Part shown: positions 1 through 4,996 of the stretch, one piece after another
Numbering within the stretch: position 1 is the first letter of the stretch
Layout of the letters: each line of letters begins with the position of its first letter
DNA from: Gammaproteobacteria bacterium
Lineage (GTDB): Bacteria; Pseudomonadota; Gammaproteobacteria; SZUA-229
Assembly: GCA_026998145.1 (NCBI GenBank)
Contig: JALTRC010000096.1
Span: forward strand, 1-5,535
DNA length: 5,535 nucleotides
Direction: 5' to 3'
Made by a program: the position numbers and the translations under genes
The notes under the pieces: model-generated
What the model saw: only the letters and a program-made list of their open reading frames with translations
Database searches by the model: none
What the model was told of the DNA's origin: nothing

Positions 1-110
1 CTGGACATACAACAGCAGTTGCAACCGGGATGGGGAAAATCACTGTGATTTACTGGTGGACTTATTTGAAGCCGGCCGAAGAACGTGGCCGTACAAACAA
101 CACACCATAG
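1..110 (+). other. Possible 3' end of an unidentified upstream gene
   Basis: The left edge may hold the tail of a plus-strand gene, but the frame cannot be decided. One frame stops at 46-48 and ends in residues LQPGWGKSL. Another is open from position 3 to a TAG at 108-110 and ends in KPAEERGRTNNTP. The second ends seven bases before the hairpin terminator, as expected for a gene converging on the cold shock genes. I recognise neither sequence as a family, and open frames this short occur easily by chance. Confidence 0.2.
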
Positions 111-116
111 AACCGA

Positions 117-145
117 AAAGAGCCAGTCATTATGACTGGCTCTTT
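117..145 (-). terminator. Hairpin terminator after the small cold shock gene (possibly bidirectional)
   Basis: Bases 117-129 and 133-145 form a perfect 13 bp inverted repeat (arm AAAGAGCCAGTCA) around a TTA loop. Read on the minus strand, the hairpin begins four bases after the stop codon of the small cold shock gene and its 3' arm runs into UUUU. That is the form of an intrinsic terminator. On the plus strand the 3' arm ends in UUUA, so it may also stop a convergent transcript from the left. Confidence 0.85.
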
Positions 146-149
146 ATGA

Positions 150-365
150 TTATTCGGCGTCTACACTCACATCATCAGCCTGTAAGCCTTTCTGGCTTTC
201 GATCAGCTCAAACTCTACTTTCTGACCATCCTTTAACGTTTTAAATCCATCGCCTCGAATAGCCCGGAAATGAACAAATACATCATCACCCGCATCGCGC
301 TCGATAAATCCGTATCCCTTAGAGTTGTTGAACCATTTGACGATTCCGCTTTCACGATCTGACAT
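150..365 (-). CDS. CspA-family cold shock protein
   Basis: This 71-residue protein consists of a single cold shock domain, an OB-fold that binds single-stranded RNA or DNA and typically acts as an RNA chaperone in the cytoplasm. Family hallmarks are visible: the opening GIVKWFN (residues 7-13), RNP1 KGYGFI (16-21) and RNP2 VFVHF (29-33), ending with GLQADDV. The length is normal for CspA-type proteins. The ATG at 363-365 follows a GAAGG ribosome binding site (374-378) at suitable distance. It lies 59 bp downstream of the longer cold shock gene on the same strand. No terminator separates the two, so they may be co-transcribed, and the hairpin at 117-145 ends the unit. Its start MSDRESG resembles TDGRESG at the domain boundary of the longer protein, which suggests the pair arose by duplication. 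Which Csp paralogue it is, and whether it is cold-induced, cannot be told from sequence. Confidence 0.95.
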   Translation of the reverse strand: MSDRESGIVKWFNNSKGYGFIERDAGDDVFVHFRAIRGDGFKTLKDGQKVEFELIESQKGLQADDVSVDAE

Positions 366-390
366 TTAAACTACCTTCTTCAATCATTTG

Positions 391-414
391 CAGTACTGTA
401 CATCCTGTATGTAC
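391..414. repeat. Small palindromes between the two cold shock genes
   Basis: An 8 bp perfect palindrome CAGTACTG (391-398) abuts a 6 bp inverted repeat, GTACAT (398-403) and ATGTAC (409-414), separated by CCTGT. They sit in the 59 bp spacer upstream of the small cold shock gene. They could form a weak RNA hairpin or a protein-binding site, or mean nothing. There is no U-tract, so this is not a recognisable terminator. Confidence 0.4.
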
Positions 415-424
415 CACTTATTTA

Positions 425-859
425 TTATGAGGCGATGGCAACATCCTCTGCCTGTAGCCCCTTTTCTCCTTCAGTAACATCGAACTCAACTCGCTGACCT
501 TCTATCAGGGTACGATGCCCCTGACCGCGAATGGAACGAAAATGGACAAAGACATCATCACCGTTATCACGGGTAATAAAGCCAAAGCCCTTATTGGTAT
601 TAAACCACTTTACGGTACCACTTTCACGTCCATCAGTAGAATTATTAGACGAAGATGATGTTTTTTGTGAATTTGTTCCGTTTTTAGATATTGAACCCAT
701 GGCACCTGCCATGCTAGCAATAAAAAACAATGTAACCAAAGTTACCAAGCTGCCTGTTTCAGACAGATCTGCACCTTTTAAAAGCTGAAACGATATGCCG
801 GTTGCTACAATAGCAACAACAACAGAAATAATAGTATTACGGATAACAGATGAACTCAT
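425..859 (-). CDS. Membrane-anchored cold shock domain protein (2 TM + CSD)
   Basis: This 144-residue protein has two parts. Residues about 5-27 and 36-57 are hydrophobic and look like two transmembrane helices. Residues 59-76 are a Ser/Asn/Thr-rich, probably flexible linker, and 78-144 form a complete cold shock domain with GTVKWFN (81-87), RNP1 KGFGFI (90-95) and RNP2 VFVHF (103-107). Basic residues lie before helix 1 (Arg7) and after helix 2 (Lys59, Lys66), while the short turn carries Asp31 and Glu34. The positive-inside rule therefore predicts both ends in the cytoplasm, which would tether the nucleic-acid-binding domain to the inner face of the membrane. The ATG at 857-859 is preceded by AGGA (minus strand of 869-872). 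The N-terminus is not a cleavable signal peptide of obvious type. Domain identity is firm. Membrane location is inferred from hydropathy, and the biological role is unknown. The small cold shock gene follows 59 bp downstream. Confidence 0.88.
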   Translation of the reverse strand: MSSSVIRNTIISVVVAIVATGISFQLLKGADLSETGSLVTLVTLFFIASMAGAMGSISKNGTNSQKTSSSSNNSTDGRESGTVKWFNTNKGFGFITRDNGDDVFVHFRSIRGQGHRTLIEGQRVEFDVTEGEKGLQAEDVAIAS

Positions 860-1083
860 GTGTCATATTCCTAATATAAAAAAGTTAAACAAAAATTTAA
901 TATTGCCCAAACAGGCAGAAAATATATAGCTACGTCTTTAATAAACGCACAGCCGGTTAACAATAAAGGAGGCACTAATCAATTCATGATCTCACTTTTA
1001 TCGTTATTATAAGCGACTGTATTATAATATTTTTTTATGAGCTCGCCAGCACTTAATCGGCGTTACTCGGATAATTGATTTTT
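860..1083 (-). other. AT-rich upstream region and probable long 5' leader of the membrane cold shock gene
   Basis: No protein gene is supported in this stretch. It is AT-rich and carries two exact minus-strand TATAAT hexamers, at 1006-1011 and 1021-1026. If either serves as a -10 box, the mRNA leader would be about 140-155 nt. That is close to the unusually long leader of E. coli cspA, which works as a temperature-responsive RNA element. I see no clear copy of the E. coli cold box, so the resemblance is in length and context only. Confidence 0.45.
1021..1049 (-). promoter_or_regulatory. Candidate sigma70 promoter for the cold shock gene pair
   Basis: On the minus strand a perfect -10 TATAAT (1021-1026) follows a 17 bp A/T-rich spacer and a weak -35 CTGGCG (1044-1049, three of six consensus bases). 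A second TATAAT at 1006-1011 has no better -35. The AT-rich setting makes chance TATAAT matches likely, so this is tentative. Confidence 0.35.
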
Positions 1084-1250
1084 CTTAAGGAACCTCTGAT
1101 TAATTCTGGACGAAACAGTTTGTATCTCAGTTTCCCTGATTCAAGGCGACGAATCGCACGTGAGCAGGCTATTGGGAAGATTCGCAACGCAGAAGCAGGG
1201 GAATTGAGATGCGAAATGTAAGTTCATGAATTATTCAGAGATTCCTTAAG
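1084..1250. mobile_element. MITE-like palindromic element with terminal inverted repeats
   Basis: The outer 23 bases at each end (1084-1106 and 1228-1250) are inverted copies matching at 21 of 23 positions. Both start CTTAAGGAA and continue with (C/T)CTCTGA. The symmetry continues inward with gaps: over the outer 55 bases about 42 positions match, including ATCTCA...CCCTG at 1124-1138 mirrored at 1196-1210. Weaker symmetry extends to around 1155/1179, leaving a short central loop. There is no internal reading frame worth calling, so if mobile it would be non-autonomous. The TTAA at 1085-1088 and 1246-1249 could be a 4 bp target duplication around GGAA(C/T)CTCTGA ends, but TTAA is its own reverse complement and cannot be told from the repeat itself. 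The ends recall IS5-type elements, from memory only. The element lies between ycgL and the cold shock genes and overlaps the end of ycgL. Confidence 0.75.
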
Positions 1251-1532
1251 ATTTTCTTCTGCAATGCGAGCCAGCAATTCATCAACCGTCGTATCACTGG
1301 GCATTTGTATATGAAACCCCTGTGATTGCAGGTTCTTTGTAACCGTGGCAGCATCTTCTTTGGCCAGTTTACGCCCGGGATGCAGTTCCAGCTCCATGGC
1401 AAAATCCAGCCGGGCAAAACCTCTTTTCAGCTCATCGGGAATACAGTCAAAATCATCTTTTTCCAACAGATATACATACATATCTGCCTTAGCCGAGCTG
1501 CGGTAAATATAGCAGGTCAGACTGTCGCTCAT
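1224..1532 (-). CDS. ycgL: YcgL-family protein (DUF709), C-terminus remodelled by the adjacent element
   Basis: This 102-residue protein resembles the YcgL family. The pattern CYIYRSSAKADMYVYLLEKD near the start, followed by a conserved basic/hydrophobic stretch (PDELKRGF, LDFAMELEL) and GFHIQMPS, matches what I recall of E. coli YcgL (IYRSSKRDQTYLYV, VPEELMKGF, GYYLQLP). The family is small and cytosolic, and no biochemical function is established that I can state. The ATG at 1530-1532 overlaps the hemL stop (ATGA) and has a strong GGAAGG ribosome binding site inside hemL, so it is translationally coupled to hemL. The last eight residues (LKESLNNS) and the TGA at 1224-1226 are encoded by the right inverted repeat of the element at 1084-1250. 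The original C-terminus appears to have been replaced. The conserved body is intact, so the protein is probably still functional. Confidence 0.85.
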   Translation of the reverse strand: MSDSLTCYIYRSSAKADMYVYLLEKDDFDCIPDELKRGFARLDFAMELELHPGRKLAKEDAATVTKNLQSQGFHIQMPSDTTVDELLARIAEENLKESLNNS

Positions 1533-2809
1533 GACAGACCTTCCAGCACAGTGCCTGCTGCCTCAATGGTTTTCTGAATATCTTCATCTGTATGCATGGT
1601 GCTGACAAAGCCCGCTTCATAAGCCGATGGGGCCAGATACACGCCCTGTTCCAGCATGCCATGGAAAAACGGCTTGAAACGCTCCACATCACACTGGCTT
1701 ACCTGCTCGAAATTCGTCACATTGTCCGCATCACTGAAAAACAGACCAAACATACCGCCAACGGTATTAGCCGTCATGGGGGTGCCCGCCGCTTTCGCTT
1801 TTTCCAGAATACCCCCAGTCAGGGCATCAACCTTTTTGGCCAGTGATTCAAAAAAGCCATCCGCAGAAATCAGTTGCAGAGTTTTCAGCCCCGCCGCCAT
1901 GGCCACCGGATTGCCGGACAGGGTGCCCGCCTGATAAACCGGCCCCAGGGGCGCAATATATTCCATAATATCCCGGCGACCGCCAAAAGCGCCCACCGGC
2001 ATACCGCCACCAATCACCTTGCCCAGAGTGGTCAAATCCGGCTTCACCCCGTAAACCGACTGGGCGCCGCCTAAAGCGGTACGGAAGCCGGTCATTACTT
2101 CATCAAAAATCAGCACCGCACCATGGGCATCACATACTTTACGCAGACCCTGCAGAAAACCATCCACCGGAGGAATACAGTTCATATTGCCAGCAACCGG
2201 CTCAACGATAATACAGGCGATTTTATCGCCCATTTTGGTAAATACATCCTCTACCTGCTGTAAATCGTTATAGGCCAGAGTCAGGGTATGTTCTGCCAGA
2301 CAGGCCGGCACACCCGGCGAGCTGGGCACGCCCAGTGTCAGGGCACCGGAACCGGCTTTTACCAGCAAAGAATCGGAGTGCCCGTGATAACAACCCTCAA
2401 ACTTCACAATGGTATCCCGGCCGGTAAAGCCCCGCGCCAGACGAATGGCGCTCATGGTAGCCTCGGTGCCGGAGCTGACCATACGCACCAGCTCAATAGA
2501 CGGCATAATCTGGCAGATCAGCTCAGCCATCTGAGTTTCCAGTTCGGTTGGCGCGCCAAAACTCAGCCCATGTTCAGCCGTTTCCTTGACCGTTTCAATC
2601 ACTTCCGGGTGAGCATGGCCTAAAATCATCGGCCCCCATGAGGCCACATAATCAATATATTGCTTGCCGTCCGTATCCCACACATAGGCGCCTTTGGCCT
2701 TGCTGAAAAATACCGGATCGCCGCCCACCCCTTTAAATGCACGCACAGGTGAATTCACACCGCCGGGGATAAACTTCTGGGCCTGATTAAATTGTTCTGC
2801 CTGACTCAT
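1529..2809 (-). CDS. hemL: Glutamate-1-semialdehyde 2,1-aminomutase
   Basis: HemL is a PLP-dependent class III aminotransferase-fold enzyme. It converts glutamate-1-semialdehyde to 5-aminolevulinate, the first committed tetrapyrrole precursor in the C5 pathway. The 426-residue length equals that of the E. coli enzyme. Visible hallmarks are FIPGGVNSPVRAF near the N-terminus, the cofactor phosphate-binding SSGTEA (112-117), FEGCYHGHSD (137-146), the PLP-ring aspartate in LIFDEVMTGFR (Asp236), and the Schiff-base lysine in TTLGKVIGGGMPVGAFGG (about Lys264). I chose the ATG at 2807-2809 (MSQAEQF), not the longer open frame reaching 2875. It gives the family start and is preceded by AGGA at proper spacing, and the extra residues upstream would overlap the promoter. 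The stop overlaps the ycgL start by 4 bp. A sigma70-like promoter lies at 2841-2869. Confidence 0.98.
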   Translation of the reverse strand: MSQAEQFNQAQKFIPGGVNSPVRAFKGVGGDPVFFSKAKGAYVWDTDGKQYIDYVASWGPMILGHAHPEVIETVKETAEHGLSFGAPTELETQMAELICQIMPSIELVRMVSSGTEATMSAIRLARGFTGRDTIVKFEGCYHGHSDSLLVKAGSGALTLGVPSSPGVPACLAEHTLTLAYNDLQQVEDVFTKMGDKIACIIVEPVAGNMNCIPPVDGFLQGLRKVCDAHGAVLIFDEVMTGFRTALGGAQSVYGVKPDLTTLGKVIGGGMPVGAFGGRRDIMEYIAPLGPVYQAGTLSGNPVAMAAGLKTLQLISADGFFESLAKKVDALTGGILEKAKAAGTPMTANTVGGMFGLFFSDADNVTNFEQVSQCDVERFKPFFHGMLEQGVYLAPSAYEAGFVSTMHTDEDIQKTIEAAGTVLEGLS

Positions 2810-2840
2810 GGGTGTTTCCTGAATATAAAATGGAAGGCGA

Positions 2841-2869
2841 ATTTTACACGAAAACGCGCCTGCTGGCAG
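2841..2869 (-). promoter_or_regulatory. Probable hemL-ycgL promoter
   Basis: On the minus strand a -35 CTGCCA (2864-2869, four of six consensus bases), a 17 bp spacer and a -10 TAAAAT (2841-2846, five of six) are well placed. They predict a leader of about 25 nt before the hemL ATG. The site lies in the 107 bp divergent region shared with tag. Confidence 0.55.
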
Positions 2870-2879
2870 TTGCAAAGAT

Positions 2880-2888
2880 TGCTATGAT
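2880..2888 (+). promoter_or_regulatory. Probable extended -10 promoter for tag
   Basis: The plus strand reads TGCTATGAT: a TG-N extension followed by TATGAT (2883-2888, five of six bases of the -10 consensus). There is no good -35 at 16-18 bp, as is common for extended -10 promoters. The predicted start near 2895 leaves about 20 nt before the tag ATG. Its upstream side overlaps the hemL promoter, so the two may interfere. Confidence 0.5.
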
Positions 2889-2916
2889 GAGCCTTCGCCA
2901 CTTATGGAGCACAGCA

Positions 2917-3489
2917 ATGAAACGATGCGCCTGGGTCACAGACGACCCGCTCTACCAGCAATACCATGACGAAGAATGGGGCCAGCCCAGCTTTGATGAT
3001 GAACACCTGTTTGAAATGCTGATTTTAGAAGGCGCCCAGGCCGGCCTGAACTGGCTGACGATTTTAAAAAAACGTCAGGGCTATAAAAAAGCCTTTGATA
3101 ATTTTAATGCAGAAAAAATGGCCCGCTACAGCCCCAAAAAAATCGAGGCGCTCTTACAGAACCCGGACATTATCCGCAATAAATTAAAGGTCAATGCAGC
3201 GGTCAATAATGCCCGCGCCTATCTTGAAGTCAAAAAGGAATTCGCCAGCTTTGCAGACTATATCTGGCAGTTTGTGGATGGCCAGCCGATTATCAATCAC
3301 TGGAAAACACTGGCGGATATTCCTACCAGCACAACTGAATCTGAAGCCATGAGTCGTGACTTAAAAAAACGCGGTTTTAAATTTGTTGGCCCCACCATCT
3401 GCTATGCCTTTATGCAAGCCGTCGGCATGGTGAATGATCATACGGCAGATTGTTTTTGCTATAAGAAAACCCAGATTCAGAAACCATAA
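2917..3489 (+). CDS. tag: DNA-3-methyladenine glycosylase I
   Basis: Tag is the constitutive base-excision repair glycosylase that removes 3-methyladenine from alkylated DNA. The 190-residue protein matches the E. coli enzyme (187 residues) closely. All four zinc ligands occur at the E. coli positions: Cys4, His17, His175 and Cys179 (MKRCAWV, YQQYHDEEWG and DHTADCFCY). Glu38 and Trp46 of the base-recognition pocket (LEGAQAGLNW) are also present. The start is the ATG at 2917, not an upstream in-frame ATG, because it puts Cys4 and His17 in register and follows GGAG (2906-2909) by seven bases. The gene stands alone on the plus strand, divergent from hemL and convergent with thiE. No clear intrinsic terminator is visible in 3490-3590, only a long-loop AT inverted repeat (3502-3510 with 3535-3545). 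Confidence 0.97.
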   Translation: MKRCAWVTDDPLYQQYHDEEWGQPSFDDEHLFEMLILEGAQAGLNWLTILKKRQGYKKAFDNFNAEKMARYSPKKIEALLQNPDIIRNKLKVNAAVNNARAYLEVKKEFASFADYIWQFVDGQPIINHWKTLADIPTSTTESEAMSRDLKKRGFKFVGPTICYAFMQAVGMVNDHTADCFCYKKTQIQKP

Positions 3490-3590
3490 ACTGCAATAGA
3501 GAATCATTTTATCGGCTAACAAACAGTACCACCAAAAGAATGATTTGCGTCCATTCCCGTTTATTCGCGGACAACTGCTTTTATACAGAC

Positions 3591-4208
3591 TTACTCAAAT
3601 AACCGGCTTAAATCCCGACAATTCCGCTCAATATCACCACCAGCAAAAACACCGCTGATCACCGCCAGCATATTGGCGCCTGCATCAACCAGAGCCCTGC
3701 CATTATTTTTATCAATGCCGCCAATGGCGCAAACCGGCAGTTGTAAATCCGCCGCCTGAGCAAAAAGTTCCACACTGGCCTGCACCGCATCCGGTTTGAT
3801 CTTTGATGAAAAAAAACGCCCGAAGGCAATATAATCGGCGCCCGCCTGCCTGGCCTGATGTGCCAGCCCGATTTTGTTGTAGCAGGACACACCAATAATT
3901 TTATCTTTTCCAAGTTGATTGCGGGCATCCGCCAGCGCCATATCATCCAGCCCCAGATGCACACCATCGGCATCCACTTCACATGCCAGCGCCACATCAT
4001 CATTGATAATACTGACCGCCTGATATTGATCACAAAGCTGTTTTAATTGCCGGGCCTGCTGCAGACGTTTTTTATTATCACCGCTTTTATCCCGATACTG
4101 AATAATACGGGCGCCACCTTTTAAAGCCGCTTCAATCGCCTGTGAAAAAACATCCGGTGAAATCAAATGTTCATCGGTAATGGCATAAAGCCCCTGCAGG
4201 GATTTCAT
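3591..4208 (-). CDS. thiE: Thiamine-phosphate synthase
   Basis: ThiE couples hydroxymethylpyrimidine pyrophosphate with hydroxyethylthiazole phosphate to give thiamine phosphate in a TIM barrel. At 205 residues it has family length. Motifs in order are LYAITDEHL (7-15), the pyrophosphate-binding IQYRDKS (36-42), INDDVALA with the metal-binding Asn69-Asp70, DGVHLGLDD (81-89), GVSCYN (106-111), ADYIAFGRFF (124-133), CAIGGID and the phosphate-binding AVISGVFAG. In the usual (P/S)-T/S-x-T-K loop this protein has Ser-Ser-Lys-Ile-Lys (134-138). The lysine is kept, but the threonine before it is isoleucine. The ATG overlaps the thiD stop by 4 bp (ATGA, 4205-4208), which implies translational coupling, and the upstream ribosome binding site is weak (GGA). 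It is the last gene of the visible operon. Confidence 0.96.
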   Translation of the reverse strand: MKSLQGLYAITDEHLISPDVFSQAIEAALKGGARIIQYRDKSGDNKKRLQQARQLKQLCDQYQAVSIINDDVALACEVDADGVHLGLDDMALADARNQLGKDKIIGVSCYNKIGLAHQARQAGADYIAFGRFFSSKIKPDAVQASVELFAQAADLQLPVCAIGGIDKNNGRALVDAGANMLAVISGVFAGGDIERNCRDLSRLFE

Positions 4209-4996
4209 TTTTGCGTCCAGAAAAAACGCTCCGGCAGCATCTGCCCCATGCCCAGTTGCCGGGCAGCCAGCAGGGTTTTATAGGTATAATCCAGCGCCGC
4301 ATGACAGGCACTGTTCATCTCATGTCCCTGGGTCAGTAAACTGGCCAGACTGGCCGCCAGGGTGCAACCGGAGCCATGGTATTCATGGGGCAGCCGCGCA
4401 TAGCTATATTCATGAAGACAACGGTTATTGGCAAACAGCTTATGCACCACTTCATGGCCGGGCGCATGGGTGCCGGTCAGCAATACATATTCACAACCCA
4501 TGTCCAGCAGCTCAATGGCCCGGGCATTATCATTATCACTATGCTCGGCCAGTTTTGCTGCTTCCAGTGTATTGGGAGTGATAATCTGACACAGGGGAAG
4601 TATCAAGCTACGCACCGCATCCACCAGCTCATCTTCTGCCAGTGATGCACCACCACCTGCCGCCAGCACCGGATCAAACACAACAGGTATTTGCGGATAA
4701 TCGTTTAAAATCCCGTGCACCGCTTCTGCCACTTCCACACTGCCCAGCATGCCAATTTTAATGGCCTGCACATTCATGTCTTCCAGTACAGCTCTGGCCT
4801 GCTGAATAATCAGACTGGCTGACACCGGCTGAAAACTGTCTACCGATACCGTGTTCTGCACCGTCAGCGCGGTAATCACACCAGTCCCATGACAGGCATG
4901 ACTGGCAATGGCTTCTATATCCGCCTGTATGCCAGCGCCACCACTGGGATCAAAACCAGAAAAACATAACACAACATTTTTGCCTTGCTGTTTCAT
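4205..4996 (-). CDS. thiD: Hydroxymethylpyrimidine / phosphomethylpyrimidine kinase
   Basis: ThiD phosphorylates 4-amino-5-hydroxymethyl-2-methylpyrimidine and then its monophosphate, giving the pyrophosphate substrate used by ThiE. The 263-residue protein has the ribokinase-like fold signatures: SGFDPSGGAGIQADI (13-27), VITALTVQNT, the substrate-pocket KIGML, ITPNTLEA, VLLTGTHAPG, and the anion-hole HGSGCTLAAS with the reactive Cys211 (207-216). It is slightly shorter than E. coli ThiD (266) and lacks any ThiE or TenA fusion. The ATG at 4994-4996 overlaps the stop of the aldolase-like gene by 4 bp, and the stop overlaps thiE by 4 bp, so three genes form one tightly coupled operon. The operon's promoter, and any TPP riboswitch, would lie beyond the right edge. 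Confidence 0.96.
   Translation of the reverse strand: MKQQGKNVVLCFSGFDPSGGAGIQADIEAIASHACHGTGVITALTVQNTVSVDSFQPVSASLIIQQARAVLEDMNVQAIKIGMLGSVEVAEAVHGILNDYPQIPVVFDPVLAAGGGASLAEDELVDAVRSLILPLCQIITPNTLEAAKLAEHSDNDNARAIELLDMGCEYVLLTGTHAPGHEVVHKLFANNRCLHEYSYARLPHEYHGSGCTLAASLASLLTQGHEMNSACHAALDYTYKTLLAARQLGMGQMLPERFFWTQK

Noticed and set aside
56..244. Plus-strand open frame across the terminator and into the small cold shock gene
   Set aside because: It runs through a perfect hairpin terminator and antisense to a clear Csp gene, has no ribosome binding site, and its translation resembles no family.
394..413. LexA-type operator (TACTGTACAT...TGTATGTA)
   Set aside because: The left half has CTGT, but the required ACAG is missing at the proper spacing on the other side.
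966..1012. Plus-strand AAAGGAGGC followed by an eight-codon frame ATG...TAA (986-1012)
   Set aside because: The spacing from AGGAGG to ATG is too long, the peptide is tiny, and there is no convincing promoter or downstream plus-strand gene.
2810..2875. Extended N-terminus for HemL (22 extra residues)
   Set aside because: The extra part covers the promoter region, lacks a ribosome binding site and is absent from the 426-residue family. The internal ATG at 2807-2809 has AGGA in place.
2812..2916. Extended N-terminus for Tag (35 extra residues)
   Set aside because: Only the ATG at 2917 puts Cys4 and His17 at their zinc-ligand positions. The upstream part overlaps both divergent promoters.
3490..3590. 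Intrinsic terminator between tag and thiE
   Set aside because: Only a weak AT-rich inverted repeat (3502-3510 with 3535-3545) and a long loop are present, with no GC-rich stem and U-tract. I did not call it.
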